From: Prevotella sp.
Lineage (GTDB): Bacteria; Bacteroidota; Bacteroidia; Bacteroidales; Dysgonomonadaceae
Direction: 5' to 3'
Assembly (NCBI GenBank): GCA_031271965.1
Contig: JAISUS010000003.1
Coordinates: 1 to 64,000, forward strand
Length of the DNA: 64,000 bases
The notes beneath the pieces are model-generated. The model saw only the letters and a list, made by a program, of their open reading frames with translations. It ran no database searches and was not told the origin of the DNA. Within the stretch, counting starts at the first letter, position 1. The number at the start of each line of letters is the position of its first letter. Below are positions 45,724 through 55,617 of this stretch, one piece after another. The translations under genes and the position numbers were made by a program.

Positions 45724-46440
45724 TTAGAAGTTCCACTTTGCGGCAATCGTAGGATTGATATATGCTTTGTCTTTGTTCTTTGAAAGAAAATTATTGCTGA
45801 TTTCGATTTCACTACCTAAAGCCAGATTCGGACTTAAATTATACCAGAATTGAGGTTCGGTAAGAAATACGATTTCTTTGCCGCTTTCGCCGGGACCATG
45901 GGACGTGTTTTTATTTTGTGTCCAGATATCCATAAATCCACAAACTCTCAATTTATTATTAAATAGGTCCATGCCCCAGGTTACAGTCCATTGGATATCG
46001 TTGCTTACTTTCTCAAAAGCGTTGTATTTGTATACTAAATATGTACCTAAAACAGCTTTATTTATCATTGTGGAATAAGAAGCACCTGCCATATAAGCGT
46101 TGGCTATTGAAAATCCAAAATTTTCAGCTTTACCTACACCCCCATTAAACTCTATGTGCGCCATTATCGGGCTTTTCCCTAATTTGATATCACGGGCAAT
46201 TTCCATATAAGCAGTACCTATATTACCTCTACTTTGATTGAAGTCCAGATCGACAAACATAAACGTAGAACCCCACTTGTCAGGCTTGAACATTTCGAAT
46301 GTTGCAGTAAAATAATTTTTATCGGACATTTTATCTCCATGTAATGCGTGACGAGGGTCAAAATGTAACTGGAGGTTTTGAGAATACACCGAAAAAGAAA
46401 GCAATAAAAATGCAAAAGAGAAGAGTACTTTTTTTACCAT
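45724..46440 (-). CDS. DUF5020 outer-membrane protein, Tsx-like
   Basis: A 238-residue barrel. I place the start at MVKKVLFSFAFLLL, 46440; the frame extends back to 46488 but that part lies over and upstream of the -7 box at 46467-46474. Signal peptide ends SVYSQ. Short barrel strands follow (HFDPRHALHGDKMSDKNYFT, TFMFVDLDFNQ) and the end is TIAAKWNF. The family is DUF5020, which I recall as resembling the nucleoside-specific channel Tsx; pairing with a purine permease agrees with this. Confidence 0.75.
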   Translation of the reverse strand: MVKKVLFSFAFLLLSFSVYSQNLQLHFDPRHALHGDKMSDKNYFTATFEMFKPDKWGSTFMFVDLDFNQSRGNIGTAYMEIARDIKLGKSPIMAHIEFNGGVGKAENFGFSIANAYMAGASYSTMINKAVLGTYLVYKYNAFEKVSNDIQWTVTWGMDLFNNKLRVCGFMDIWTQNKNTSHGPGESGKEIVFLTEPQFWYNLSPNLALGSEIEISNNFLSKNKDKAYINPTIAAKWNF

Positions 46441-46466
46441 AATTTTAAGATTAGAAGTTTCGAGTG

Positions 46467-46474
46467 CAAAAATA
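46467..46474 (-). promoter_or_regulatory. -7 box of the DUF5020-permease operon
   Basis: Minus-strand TATTTTTG, 26 bases before the ATG at 46440. It rules out the more distal in-frame ATG at 46488. Confidence 0.5.
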
Positions 46475-46762
46475 AATAAAAAAAGCATCTATTATTATTT
46501 CGTCAGGTTTTTAACAGATTCGGTTGCATATTGATAATATATATAAGACGAAGCTGCTGATAGATTGCTGTAATAAGTTGCTATAAATCCGGTGTAGACA
46601 TTCTCTTTAGCTCACACCAAATTTCCTAAATATATTCGGAATTTAATTGGATTATATACTAGCTGAAACCTGCGTCTATCTTGATAAGTCAGGGTATCTT
46701 GTCCTTGAAGAAATACTAATATAAAAATCAGTGTTAGAATATATGATTTCAACTAGTAAAAT

Positions 46763-46794
46763 AAAAAGCACCTGATTATTTTCAGGTGCTTTTT
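46763..46794. terminator. Orphan terminator hairpin
   Basis: AAAAAGCACCTGA pairs perfectly with TCAGGTGCTTTTT over 13 bp. No gene points into it from either side within 270 bases. The rest of 46489-46762 has no recognisable gene and no clear TAnnTTTG box; it may hold a small RNA or the remains of a lost gene. Confidence 0.7.
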
Positions 46795-46828
46795 GCTATA
46801 TTTATGAAATTATAATTTTAGTTCGATT

Positions 46829-47629
46829 ATGAAAAAAATACTCTTCCGTATATTTATTGTTTTATTGATTCTTTACATACTATTTTGTATAGGCTTCTAT
46901 TTATTTCAGGAAAAATTGATATTCTATCCTCAAAAATTAGATGAAAACTATCAATTCAGTTTTGATCAAAGATATGAAGAGTTGAATATAAAAACACAAG
47001 ATGGTTTATTCTTGAATAGCTTTTTATTTAAAGCAGATAGCACCAAAGGCGTTATTATATTTCTGCATGGTAATGCGGGAGCACTGGATACATGGGGACA
47101 ATTAGCTCCTTTCTATATAGAGCAAAACTATGATATCCTTTTTTTCGATTACCGTGGTTTTGGTAAAAGCGATGGAAAGATAGAAAATCAATCTCAGTTA
47201 TTCTGTGATGTGCAAACGGTATATGATACAATAAGAGCAAAATACAGTGAAGACCGAATCACAATTATAGGATATTCCATCGGAACAGGACCCGCTGCTT
47301 ATCTTGCATCTAACAACAACCCACAAAAGTTAATACTTATAGCCCCATATTATAGTTTGACAAACGTAATACAATCTATTTGCCCAGTCATGCCCAAGTT
47401 TCTGATTAAATACAAACTGGAAACATATAAATACATTTCTGATTGCAGTATGCCTGTAACTATTTTTCATGGAAATAAAGATCAGGTTATAGATTATGAG
47501 AATTCTGTAATGCTTGATAACCTGCTGAGTGCTAAAGGTAATCTCATTTCTATTGAAGGCGTCGGTCATAATGATATTCTTGTAAATGAGGCATATAAAA
47601 GAAATGTTAGAGAGGTTTTAGCCAAATAG
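46829..47629 (+). CDS. Membrane-anchored alpha/beta hydrolase
   Basis: A 266-residue serine hydrolase with a single N-terminal membrane anchor (about 5-26). Oxyanion-hole motif FLHGNAG, nucleophile GYSIG with Ser150, catalytic Asp in HGNKDQVIDY and His in GVGHND. It resembles the ABHD13/BEM46 group, which act on lipids or esters; substrate unknown. No operon partner. Confidence 0.88.
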   Translation: MKKILFRIFIVLLILYILFCIGFYLFQEKLIFYPQKLDENYQFSFDQRYEELNIKTQDGLFLNSFLFKADSTKGVIIFLHGNAGALDTWGQLAPFYIEQNYDILFFDYRGFGKSDGKIENQSQLFCDVQTVYDTIRAKYSEDRITIIGYSIGTGPAAYLASNNNPQKLILIAPYYSLTNVIQSICPVMPKFLIKYKLETYKYISDCSMPVTIFHGNKDQVIDYENSVMLDNLLSAKGNLISIEGVGHNDILVNEAYKRNVREVLAK

Positions 47630-47633
47630 GTAT

Positions 47634-47665
47634 TTTGCCGATGACATGTTTTTAACCTATCTTTG
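47634..47665 (+). promoter_or_regulatory. Promoter of cmk-ispH
   Basis: TTTG at 47634-47637, exactly 20 bases, then TATCTTTG at 47658-47665. A full match, 62 bases upstream of the cmk start. Confidence 0.75.
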
Positions 47666-47727
47666 TTGACCCAAATTAGCTTAAAAAAATAAACAATTAT
47701 CATAATCGGCTGTTTAAATAAAATAAA

Positions 47728-48420
47728 ATGAAGAAAATAGTAATTGCAATCGACGGTTTTTCATCAAACGGAAAAAGTACAATGGCTAAAAGTCTGGCTA
47801 AAGAAATAGGATATATTTATATCGATAGCGGAGCTATGTATAGGGCAATTACGTTATATTGCATCAAACAAGGTTTATTTAATGATGGAAAATTAAATGA
47901 GAAGGGATTGCAAGATCGAATAAACGATATAAAAGTAGAGTTTCAGATAAATAAAAGCTCAGGAACGCCTGATACTTATCTCAATGGAGAAAACGTGGAA
48001 TCTCAAATCCGCAATATGGAGGTTTCTTCAAAAGTAAGCGCTGTGAGTGCAATACCGTTTGTCCGTCATGCGATGGTGGCCTTGCAACAGGAAATGGGAG
48101 AAAAAAAAGGAATAGTAATGGATGGACGGGATATAGGAACAGTCGTGTTTCCCGATGCCGAACTGAAGATATTTGTTACAGCCGAAGCGGAAATAAGAGC
48201 GCAACGCCGTTTCGATGAGTTACGTTCTAAAGGAGATACTAAAACAACTTTCGAAGAAGTATTGGAAAATTTAAAGTCCAGGGACCATATGGATCAGACA
48301 CGGGCAGAAAGCCCACTTGTAAAAGCTGATGATGCCATTCTTCTGGATAATTCATATATGACCATTGACGAACAGATGCAATGGTTAGTCGAGAAGTTCA
48401 AACAAATAACTACAAACTAA
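47728..48420 (+). CDS. cmk: Cytidylate kinase
   Basis: A 230-residue cytosolic kinase turning CMP and dCMP into diphosphates. P-loop [18 protein letters not shown], the CMP insertion domain near 60-105, [12 protein letters not shown] and the lid [11 protein letters not shown] are visible. The stop TAA overlaps the first base of the ispH start (TAATG), so the two genes are translationally coupled. This pairing is widespread in bacteria, where cmk-ispH fusions or neighbours are known. Confidence 0.95.
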   Translation: MKKIVIAIDGFSSNGKSTMAKSLAKEIGYIYIDSGAMYRAITLYCIKQGLFNDGKLNEKGLQDRINDIKVEFQINKSSGTPDTYLNGENVESQIRNMEVSSKVSAVSAIPFVRHAMVALQQEMGEKKGIVMDGRDIGTVVFPDAELKIFVTAEAEIRAQRRFDELRSKGDTKTTFEEVLENLKSRDHMDQTRAESPLVKADDAILLDNSYMTIDEQMQWLVEKFKQITTN

Positions 48421-49295
48421 TGAGTAATGTTGAAATAGATGCAAAGTCAGGTTTTTGTTTTGGTGTTGTAAATGCCATAAAAAAAGCCGAAGAAGAATTG
48501 GCAAAAGGAGGTTTATTATACTGTTTAGGTGATATTGTTCACAATAACTTGGAAGTAGACCGACTGGAAAGTCTGGGATTGAAAACGATCAACCATGAGC
48601 AATTTGCTCAATTAAAAAATGCTCGTGTTTTACTGAGGGCTCATGGTGAACCACCATCCACATATCAAATTGCAAAAGAAAACAATATTGAGATTATAGA
48701 TGCATCTTGTCCTGTTGTTCTTCGTTTGCAAAAGAAAATTCATGATAAATACGACCAAGAGAGGGATCAGAACACCCAGATTGTGATTTATGGTAAGACC
48801 GGGCATGCCGAAGTAATCGGTTTACTAGGACAAACACAGTCTTCGGCTATCGTTGTTGAGAAAAAAGAGGATTTGGAAAAACTTGATTTCTCAAAAAATA
48901 TCTGCCTCTTCTCTCAAACAACTAAACCTCTTGATGGATTTCAGGAAATTATAGATATCATACAAAACCGGATGATTGGAGAAGCTAAATTTGAATTCTT
49001 TGATACAATCTGTCGTCAGGTATCAAACCGTATTCCAAACATAAAGGAGTTTGCCATGAAAAATGATATTATCTTCTTTGTTGCCGGCGAAAAGAGCTCA
49101 AATGGAAAAGTCCTGTTTGCCGAATGTAAAAAGTATAATCCGAATTCATATTTTATAACTACCCCTTCGGATATTAATCCCGACGTAGTAAGTAAAACTT
49201 CCACAATTGGTATTTGTGGCGCAACTTCTACACCAAAATGGCAGATGGAAGAAGTGGAAGCTAAGATAAATGAAATAAGAATGGGGTTGAATTAA
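48420..49295 (+). CDS. ispH: 4-hydroxy-3-methylbut-2-enyl diphosphate reductase
   Basis: A 291-residue iron-sulfur enzyme, last step of the MEP isoprenoid pathway (HMBPP to IPP and DMAPP). The start is [16 protein letters not shown] at 48420; the frame runs 13 codons further back into cmk. Cluster cysteines are Cys13, Cys97 and Cys198; substrate histidines are His41, His75 and His129. FDTICRQVSNRI replaces the more familiar TICxATxxRQ, as usual in Bacteroidota. Its electrons may come from ferredoxin. Confidence 0.95.
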   Translation: MSNVEIDAKSGFCFGVVNAIKKAEEELAKGGLLYCLGDIVHNNLEVDRLESLGLKTINHEQFAQLKNARVLLRAHGEPPSTYQIAKENNIEIIDASCPVVLRLQKKIHDKYDQERDQNTQIVIYGKTGHAEVIGLLGQTQSSAIVVEKKEDLEKLDFSKNICLFSQTTKPLDGFQEIIDIIQNRMIGEAKFEFFDTICRQVSNRIPNIKEFAMKNDIIFFVAGEKSSNGKVLFAECKKYNPNSYFITTPSDINPDVVSKTSTIGICGATSTPKWQMEEVEAKINEIRMGLN

Positions 49296-49338
49296 CCGAA
49301 TTGCAATTAGAATTTAATTATATCACTAATTTTATTTT

Positions 49339-49346
49339 TACTTTTG
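49339..49346 (+). promoter_or_regulatory. -7 box of pfkA
   Basis: TACTTTTG, 40 bases before the pfkA ATG. -33 element weak. Confidence 0.5.
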
Positions 49347-49386
49347 CATTGTTCTTTTTGAAATATATAAAACTAAGATAAGTATT

Positions 49387-50364
49387 ATGGCTATTAAGTG
49401 TATTGGAATTTTAACATCGGGAGGAGATGCTCCCGGAATGAATGCTGCTATTCGTGCTGTTACCCGTGCTGCAATATATAATGGTATAGAGGTTAAGGGC
49501 ATTTTGCGTGGTTATAGAGGTCTTATCACTAACGAGATCGTACCATTTAAGACAAATAGTGTAAGTAATATCATACAGCAGGGCGGAACTATGTTGAAGA
49601 CTGCCCGTAGCAAAGAATTTCAAACGTCAGAAGGCCGTAAAGTTGCTTATGAAACCATACAACGGGAAGAAATAGATGCACTTGTAGTCATTGGAGGAGA
49701 TGGTTCATTGACCGGGGCCCGTATATTTGCTCAGGAATTTAATCTGCCTATTGTAGGTCTGCCGGGAACAATTGATAATGACCTGCAAGGAACAGACCTG
49801 ACAATCGGGTACGATACGGCTTTGAATACTATCATGCAGGCTGTGGATAAAATACGCGATACGGCCAGTTCGCACGAAAGGCTTTTCTTTATAGAAGTAA
49901 TGGGACGCGAATGTGGATTTCTGGCTTTGAACGGAGCTATTGCTTCAGGTGCTGAAGCTGCCATTATCCCGGAAAAGTCAATGGAACAAGACCAGTTAGC
50001 TGATTTAATCTCTAACGGATTCCGTAAGAGTAAGAATAGTAGCTTGGTATTGGTTACAGAGGGAGATATCACAGGTGGCGCTATGGCAATGGCAGAACGT
50101 GTGAAGAAAGAATTCCCTCAATACGATGTTCGTGTATCCATTTTAGGACATGTACAGCGAGGAGGGTCACCAACTGCCAATGACCGTATTTTGGCAAGTA
50201 GGATGGGGGCTGCCGCAATTGATGCTCTTCTTGATGGACAACGTAATGTGATGATTGGTATTCAGAATGACGAGATTGTATATGTTCCATTCTCAAAAGC
50301 AATTAAAAAGAACAAACCATTGCAGCAAGATTTGTTGGATACATTGAAAATTCTTTCGATATAA
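49387..50364 (+). CDS. pfkA: 6-phosphofructokinase
   Basis: A 325-residue glycolytic enzyme phosphorylating fructose 6-phosphate. ATP-site [12 protein letters not shown] (residues 12-23), the effector-loop arginines, GGDGSLTGA, the catalytic [10 protein letters not shown] and MGRECGFLA are all present. The Gly in GGDGS at the ATP-binding site indicates the ATP- rather than the PPi-dependent form. Length fits the bacterial form (about 320). Followed by a modest terminator at 50388-50413. Confidence 0.95.
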   Translation: MAIKCIGILTSGGDAPGMNAAIRAVTRAAIYNGIEVKGILRGYRGLITNEIVPFKTNSVSNIIQQGGTMLKTARSKEFQTSEGRKVAYETIQREEIDALVVIGGDGSLTGARIFAQEFNLPIVGLPGTIDNDLQGTDLTIGYDTALNTIMQAVDKIRDTASSHERLFFIEVMGRECGFLALNGAIASGAEAAIIPEKSMEQDQLADLISNGFRKSKNSSLVLVTEGDITGGAMAMAERVKKEFPQYDVRVSILGHVQRGGSPTANDRILASRMGAAAIDALLDGQRNVMIGIQNDEIVYVPFSKAIKKNKPLQQDLLDTLKILSI

Positions 50365-50387
50365 GGATGCTGAGACAGAAAATAATA

Positions 50388-50413
50388 AAAGGCCGGGTTT
50401 TCGGTCTTTTTTT
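50388..50413 (+). terminator. Terminator of pfkA
   Basis: AAAGGCCG pairs with CGGTCTTT (8 bp, one wobble) around six bases, then seven T. Confidence 0.6.
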
Positions 50414-50424
50414 ATTGTATTATG

Positions 50425-50456
50425 TTGATGGATACTTACTAAATTATTTATCTTTG
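50425..50456 (+). promoter_or_regulatory. Promoter of the glycosyltransferase gene
   Basis: TTG at 50425-50427 and TATCTTTG at 50449-50456, 21 bases apart, 24 bases before the ATG at 50481. Supports that start over the upstream ATG at 50367. Confidence 0.6.
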
Positions 50457-50480
50457 GCCTCTCTTGATAAAGACACATAT

Positions 50481-51725
50481 ATGAAAAAAATTGCCGTTGT
50501 TGTTCAACGATACGGGTTTGAAATAAATGGTGGAGCTGAAGTGCATGCCAGAATACTAGCTGAACGGCTCAATGTGGAATATCGTATTGAAGTGCTGACT
50601 ACAACCAGAAAAGAATATATAGAAGGAGCCAGTGAGCATTACGATGAGGGCGAAGAAGATATAAACGGCATAAAAGTCAGGCGATTCAAAGTTTGTAAGG
50701 GTGGTAACGGAAAGTCATCCGGAAATTATTTACGTAGAAACTTCAGATACAGTAATCGGAAAGTAACAGTGACAAATTTCTTCTATTTACCATTGGTGAA
50801 AATATTTTATAGAAAAAGTGTTGACCATGACTTATTATTTGAACAATGGATGAGAAGTGGCAATTTTCATAGTGAAGAACTTATAAATTTTATAAGGCAT
50901 AATCAGGACTTATATACAGCATTTATTTTTTTTACATATTTATATCATCCGGCCTATGCAGGCTTACAGGTTGTCGGCCACAAGAGTATTTTTATTCCTA
51001 CGGCTCACGATGAATATCCTTTTTATTACAGTGGTATGAATAAATTGTTCAGTCAACCGAAGTTTATTATGTATAATACTATTTCGGAAAAAGAACTTGT
51101 GGAGAGAAATTATCCACAAACGAAAATTATAAAATCGGATATTGCAGGAATTGGTTTTGATAAACCTCAATTTGAATTGCAATCGGTTAAAGTAGATTGT
51201 CAATATTTTGTATATATAGGGCGGATTGATAAGGGCAAAGGCTGTAAAGAGTTAATCGATTATTTCTTGAAGTTCAGAGAATCCTATAATGGAGAATTGA
51301 AATTAGTTATGATTGGAAATAATTACATGAAAAAGGTTGAAGTTACGGATGATATTATTTTTACAGGATTTATCGGTGAAGAAGAAAAACTATCCTATTT
51401 ACGGGGAAGTGAAGCTCTGATTATATCCTCTCCTAATGAAAGCTTGTCCATGGTTACTCTTGAGGCTATGATTATGGGGAAACCTGTACTGGTGACAAGT
51501 AAAAGTGAGGTGTTGAAAAGTCATATCGAAGTTAGTAAGGCCGGCTTTATATATTATAATCAGAATGAATTTAACCGACAATTGACTCATATGCTGAACC
51601 TTTCAGAGGAGGGGAAGAATGATATAGCAGAAAAAGGTATATCATATGTAGAAAATAATTATAGTTGGGCTAATATTATGAATAAATTTGATCAGGCTAT
51701 CTCTTATGTGGAAAGTAACAAATAA
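50481..51725 (+). CDS. Glycosyltransferase family 4
   Basis: A 414-residue GT-B fold enzyme, transferring a sugar from a nucleotide donor to a glycan or lipid acceptor on the inner face of the inner membrane. I start at MKKIAVVVQRYGFEINGGAE, after the pfkA terminator and its own promoter. Acceptor-side glycine motif INGGAEVHAR; donor-side YIGRIDKGKG and the EX7E motif SPNESLSMVTLEAM. It stands alone, so the product glycan cannot be guessed. The frame as found opens at 50367. Confidence 0.88.
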   Translation: MKKIAVVVQRYGFEINGGAEVHARILAERLNVEYRIEVLTTTRKEYIEGASEHYDEGEEDINGIKVRRFKVCKGGNGKSSGNYLRRNFRYSNRKVTVTNFFYLPLVKIFYRKSVDHDLLFEQWMRSGNFHSEELINFIRHNQDLYTAFIFFTYLYHPAYAGLQVVGHKSIFIPTAHDEYPFYYSGMNKLFSQPKFIMYNTISEKELVERNYPQTKIIKSDIAGIGFDKPQFELQSVKVDCQYFVYIGRIDKGKGCKELIDYFLKFRESYNGELKLVMIGNNYMKKVEVTDDIIFTGFIGEEEKLSYLRGSEALIISSPNESLSMVTLEAMIMGKPVLVTSKSEVLKSHIEVSKAGFIYYNQNEFNRQLTHMLNLSEEGKNDIAEKGISYVENNYSWANIMNKFDQAISYVESNK

Positions 51726-51803
51726 ACCCGGATTAGCAAAATATTAATCATATATCTATGGCTCCATTAGGAAAGTTTTTTCTCTTTAATTATAAAGAAC
51801 CGG

Positions 51804-51835
51804 CTTGTTTTTGAGTTGAACTTTTTGTATTTTTG
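51804..51835 (+). promoter_or_regulatory. Promoter of rarA
   Basis: CTTG at 51804-51807, 20 bases, then TATTTTTG at 51828-51835. It overlaps the most upstream ATG (51833), so translation starts later. Confidence 0.6.
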
Positions 51836-51853
51836 ATTAATAACTTTATGATC

Positions 51854-53122
51854 ATGAGTCAGCCTTTAGCAGAACGGTTGCGCCCTCGTAACTTAGACGA
51901 ATATATTGGACAAAAGCATCTTGTAGGAGATGGAGCTATTCTTCGCAAAATGATAGAGTCGGGGAGAATCCCCTCTTTTCTGCTATGGGGACCTCCGGGT
52001 GTCGGAAAAACGACATTGGCTCAGATTATAGCCAATGCATTAGATACCCCTTTTTATACCTTGAGCGCTATCAATTCGGGGGTAAAAGATGTTCGTGAAG
52101 TGATAGAGCAGGCTAAACGGAATCAGTTTTTTAATACAAAAAGCCCTATCTTATTCATTGATGAAATCCATCGTTTTTCCAAGTCTCAACAAGACTCGCT
52201 CCTTAATGCAGTAGAAACAGGTGTTATTACATTGATCGGCGCCACAACGGAAAATCCTTCTTTTGAGGTTATTCGTCCTTTACTTTCCCGTTGCCAGGTT
52301 TATGTTCTTCAATCACTTGATAAAGAAGATCTGATTGAGTTGGCTAGACGGGCAATCACTCAAGATGTTATATTGAAAGATCGCAATATAGAGTTGAAAG
52401 ACACAAATGCCTTATTACGATTTTCGGGAGGTGATGCCCGCAAATTATTAAATATCCTCGATTTGGTTATTTCGGCAGAAACAGGAGACAAAGTAGTGAT
52501 AACTGATGAAGTAGTGACCGGGAGGCTTCAGGAGAATCCTGCGGCATATGATAAAGGAGGAGAAATGCATTATGACATAATTTCAGCCTTTATCAAATCT
52601 ATCAGAGGAAGTGATCCGGATGCAGCTATATATTGGTTGGCACGGATGGTTGCCGGCGGGGAAGATCCTAAATTTATAGCCCGCAGACTGGTGATTTCTG
52701 CTGCCGAAGATATAGGATTGGCTAATCCGAATGCTTTGCTATTAGCTAATGCCTGCTTTGAGACATTACACAAAATAGGATGGCCGGAAGGACGTATTGT
52801 ATTGGCAGAAACAACTATATATCTGGCAACTTCGCCCAAAAGCAATTCTGCATACATGTCGATAGATGAGGCTATAGCTTTAGTCAATGAAACCGGAAAT
52901 TTACCTGTACCGCTCCATCTGCGCAATGCACCTACCAAACTGATGAAAGAGTTGGATTATGGAAAGGAATATAAATACGCTCACAGTTATGAGAATAATT
53001 TTGTGGAACAGGATTATGTTCCGAAAGAGATAAAAGGAAAACAGTTTTGGAAACCTCAACAGAATCCCTCTGAAGCTAAAATTGCAGAACTTATGAAAAA
53101 GCTATGGAAAGACAGGTATTAG
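51854..53122 (+). CDS. rarA: Replication-associated recombination protein A (AAA ATPase)
   Basis: A 422-residue RarA/MgsA-family ATPase acting at stalled replication forks. The start MSQPLAERLRPRNLDEYIGQ matches the family; the frame opens at 51833, but that ATG lies inside the promoter. Walker A GPPGVGKTT, Walker B LFIDEIH, sensor GATTENPSFEVI, then the tetramerisation domain (DAAIYWLARMVAGGEDPKFI). The leader would be very short, a dozen bases or so. Confidence 0.94.
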   Translation: MSQPLAERLRPRNLDEYIGQKHLVGDGAILRKMIESGRIPSFLLWGPPGVGKTTLAQIIANALDTPFYTLSAINSGVKDVREVIEQAKRNQFFNTKSPILFIDEIHRFSKSQQDSLLNAVETGVITLIGATTENPSFEVIRPLLSRCQVYVLQSLDKEDLIELARRAITQDVILKDRNIELKDTNALLRFSGGDARKLLNILDLVISAETGDKVVITDEVVTGRLQENPAAYDKGGEMHYDIISAFIKSIRGSDPDAAIYWLARMVAGGEDPKFIARRLVISAAEDIGLANPNALLLANACFETLHKIGWPEGRIVLAETTIYLATSPKSNSAYMSIDEAIALVNETGNLPVPLHLRNAPTKLMKELDYGKEYKYAHSYENNFVEQDYVPKEIKGKQFWKPQQNPSEAKIAELMKKLWKDRY

Positions 53123-53202
53123 GTATTTATGTCGGATTTTGTGGGAATTTTAAACTATTGCAGACTGTTATACGTTTTACTTTAAATGAAACTATATAAA
53201 TT

Positions 53203-53463
53203 ATGAAAAAAATACTTTTAGCTATATTTATGGCAGCGGCATTGGCTGCCTGTGGTACTGCCTATAACAATCAATTGAAACAGGTGGAGTTGGGCATGAC
53301 TCAACAACAGATTGTAGCCCTAATGGGTGATAAATATTCAGTAGTGGATCAAAAAAATAATGGAGACCAGACAATCGAATATGTAGATAAATTTAAAAAT
53401 CATTGGTTCTTTACCTTTGTCGATGGACGTCTGAATAAATGGTACAAAGAAACAGAGAATTAA
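53203..53463 (+). CDS. Small BamE/SmpA-like lipoprotein
   Basis: An 86-residue lipoprotein (lipobox AAC, Cys17). The mature part LKQVELGMTQQQIVALMG has the helix-strand form of BamE/OmlA domains (YajG/SmpA fold), followed by short strands with FTFVDGRLN. It is too small to be a whole BamE (about 113) and lies alone. Likely an outer-membrane accessory protein. A terminator lies at 53484-53518. Confidence 0.7.
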   Translation: MKKILLAIFMAAALAACGTAYNNQLKQVELGMTQQQIVALMGDKYSVVDQKNNGDQTIEYVDKFKNHWFFTFVDGRLNKWYKETEN

Positions 53464-53483
53464 GCATAAATAGTCTTAGATAT

Positions 53484-53518
53484 AAAAGAGCTATGGGTAA
53501 TCCTATAGTTCTTTTTTT
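53484..53518 (+). terminator. Terminator after the BamE-like gene
   Basis: AGAGCTATGG pairs imperfectly with CTATAGTTCT around GTAAT-CC, then seven T. Confidence 0.6.
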
Positions 53519-53563
53519 GTTTTTTGTGAATATCTATCCTATCGTTTGGACTGTATTAAATGC

Positions 53564-53625
53564 TGACAAATAGTCATATTCTGTCATGTCTCATATAGAA
53601 GGTTAATTTTGGCACAGCATTTGAG
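53564..53625 (+). promoter_or_regulatory. dnaK control region
   Basis: TAATTTTG at 53604-53611 fits the -7 consensus. Overlapping it, TGGCAC at 53610-53615 and TTG at 53621-53623 have the spacing of a sigma-54 promoter, but the -12 element is GA instead of GC. Just upstream, over the -33 region, TGACA (53564-53568) and TGTCA (53582-53586) form an inverted repeat of 13-base spacing, a candidate stress-regulator site. Which promoter is used cannot be read from the sequence. Confidence 0.5.
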
Positions 53626-53693
53626 GAAATAGAAGTGTCACCCAAAGGTGGGAAAATATAATAAATAGAAGAATAACAAATAAATTATATAAA

Positions 53694-55586
53694 ATGGGAA
53701 AAATAATAGGAATAGACTTAGGTACCACAAACTCTTGTGTTGCCGTTATGGAAGGTAACGAGCCAATCGTTATCAACAATAATGAAGGAAAAAGGACAAC
53801 CCCGTCGGTTGTCGCTTTTATTGAGGGAAATGAACGGAAGGTTGGTGATCCTGCAAAGCGTCAGGCAATAACTAACCCTGAAAAAACTATATACTCCATA
53901 AAGAGATTTATGGGTGAAACATGGGATCAGGTACAAGCCGAAGTTAAACGTGTACCATATAAAGTGGTGAAAGGGGATAATAACACTCCTCGTGTAGACA
54001 TTGACGGACGTTTATATACTCCGCAGGAGATTTCAGCAATGATACTTCAAAAAATGAAGAAGACCGCTGAAGATTATCTTGGCCAGGAAGTTACAGATGC
54101 TGTAATAACAGTACCTGCTTATTTTAGCGATTCTCAGCGTCAGGCTACAAAAGAAGCCGGAGAAATCGCAGGATTGAAAGTTCAGCGTATTGTGAACGAA
54201 CCTACTGCTGCGGCGCTTGCTTATGGCTTAGACAAAGCTCATAAAGATATGAAAATCGCGGTATTCGACCTTGGTGGCGGTACATTCGATATTTCTATAT
54301 TGGAATTGGGAGACGGTGTTTTTGAAGTAAAATCTACAAATGGTGATACTCATCTTGGTGGTGACGACTTTGACCAGGTTATTATAGACTGGTTGGCCGA
54401 AGAATTCCAAAAAGAAGAAGGTCTGGATCTTCGCAAAGATCCTATGGCGTTGCAACGTTTGAAAGAAGCTGCTGAAAAAGCTAAAATTGAACTTTCTAGT
54501 ACAACGTCTACTGAAATCAATTTGCCATATATCATGCCTGTGAATGGTATTCCAAAGCACTTGGTAAAAAACCTTACTCGTTCTAAGTTTGAACAATTGG
54601 CTGACAGTTTGATCCGTAAGTGTATCGATCCATGCCGCCAATCATTGTCCGATGCAGGATTCTCTGCTTCACAGATAGACGAAGTGATTCTTGTGGGAGG
54701 ATCTACCCGTATACCTGCTATACAGGCCGAGGTAGAAAAATTCTTTGGTAAGACTCCGTCTAAAGGTGTAAATCCTGACGAAGTAGTTGCTATAGGCGCT
54801 GCTATACAAGGTGCTGTATTGACCGGAGAAGTAAAAGATGTTCTTTTGCTTGATGTAACTCCTCTTTCTTTAGGTATAGAAACTATGGGTGGTGTGATGA
54901 CCAAATTGATTGAGTCTAACACTACAATTCCTACCAAAAAGAGTGAAACATTTTCTACCGCAAGCGACAATCAACCGTCGGTACAGATAAATGTATTGCA
55001 AGGTGAGCGTTCGATGGCAAGAGATAACAAGCAAATCGGAGTCTTTAATTTGGATGGAATACCTGCTGCTCCACGTGGAGTGCCTCAAATCGAGGTAACT
55101 TTCGATATAGATGCTAATGGTATACTGAATGTGTCGGCTAAAGATAAATCAACAGGAAAAGAGCAATCTATAAGAATTGAGGCTTCTTCCGGCCTTAGCG
55201 ATGCTGAAATCCAGCGTATGAAAGATGAGGCTGCTGCAAATGCCGAATCGGACAAAAAAGAAAAGGAAAGAATAGATAAGCTTAATCAGGCTGATTCAAT
55301 GATTTTCCAGACAGAGAAACAATTGAACGAGCTTGGTGATAAAATGCCGGCTGACAAAAAAGCTCCTATTGAAGATGCATTGAATAAACTGAAAGATGCT
55401 CACAAGGCACAGGATATTGCAGCTATAGATACTGCAATGGGCGAACTGGAAAAACTTCTTCATGCAATGAGCCAGGAAATGTACAATCAGCAACAACAGG
55501 CTGGAGCAAATCCAAATCAGCAGTCCGAACCATCCAATAATGGTGGCGATAACGTTACGGATGTGGATTTCGAGGAAGTGAAGTAA
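53694..55586 (+). CDS. dnaK: Chaperone DnaK (Hsp70)
   Basis: A 630-residue ATP-dependent chaperone. The nucleotide domain opens [18 protein letters not shown] and has [14 protein letters not shown] and [10 protein letters not shown]. The substrate domain follows from about 385 ([16 protein letters not shown]), and the tail ends in the DVDFEEVK signature. No dnaJ or grpE lies nearby. A control region with an inverted repeat precedes it and a strong terminator follows. Confidence 0.97.
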   Translation: MGKIIGIDLGTTNSCVAVMEGNEPIVINNNEGKRTTPSVVAFIEGNERKVGDPAKRQAITNPEKTIYSIKRFMGETWDQVQAEVKRVPYKVVKGDNNTPRVDIDGRLYTPQEISAMILQKMKKTAEDYLGQEVTDAVITVPAYFSDSQRQATKEAGEIAGLKVQRIVNEPTAAALAYGLDKAHKDMKIAVFDLGGGTFDISILELGDGVFEVKSTNGDTHLGGDDFDQVIIDWLAEEFQKEEGLDLRKDPMALQRLKEAAEKAKIELSSTTSTEINLPYIMPVNGIPKHLVKNLTRSKFEQLADSLIRKCIDPCRQSLSDAGFSASQIDEVILVGGSTRIPAIQAEVEKFFGKTPSKGVNPDEVVAIGAAIQGAVLTGEVKDVLLLDVTPLSLGIETMGGVMTKLIESNTTIPTKKSETFSTASDNQPSVQINVLQGERSMARDNKQIGVFNLDGIPAAPRGVPQIEVTFDIDANGILNVSAKDKSTGKEQSIRIEASSGLSDAEIQRMKDEAAANAESDKKEKERIDKLNQADSMIFQTEKQLNELGDKMPADKKAPIEDALNKLKDAHKAQDIAAIDTAMGELEKLLHAMSQEMYNQQQQAGANPNQQSEPSNNGGDNVTDVDFEEVK

Positions 55587-55617
55587 TCGACGCTTGTCAA
55601 CGATAATCAAAATAATG

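Noticed and set aside
45724-46760. Purine riboswitch before the permease operon
   Set aside because: The -7 box at 46467 leaves a leader of about 20 bases, too short for a riboswitch.
48381-48419. Upstream start for ispH
   Set aside because: The extra 13 residues overlap cmk and match no IspH N-terminus; TAATG coupling at 48420 is more convincing.
53610-53625. Definite sigma-54 promoter for dnaK
   Set aside because: The -12 element is GA instead of GC, and a good TAnnTTTG box overlaps it, so the sigma-54 reading is kept only as an alternative.
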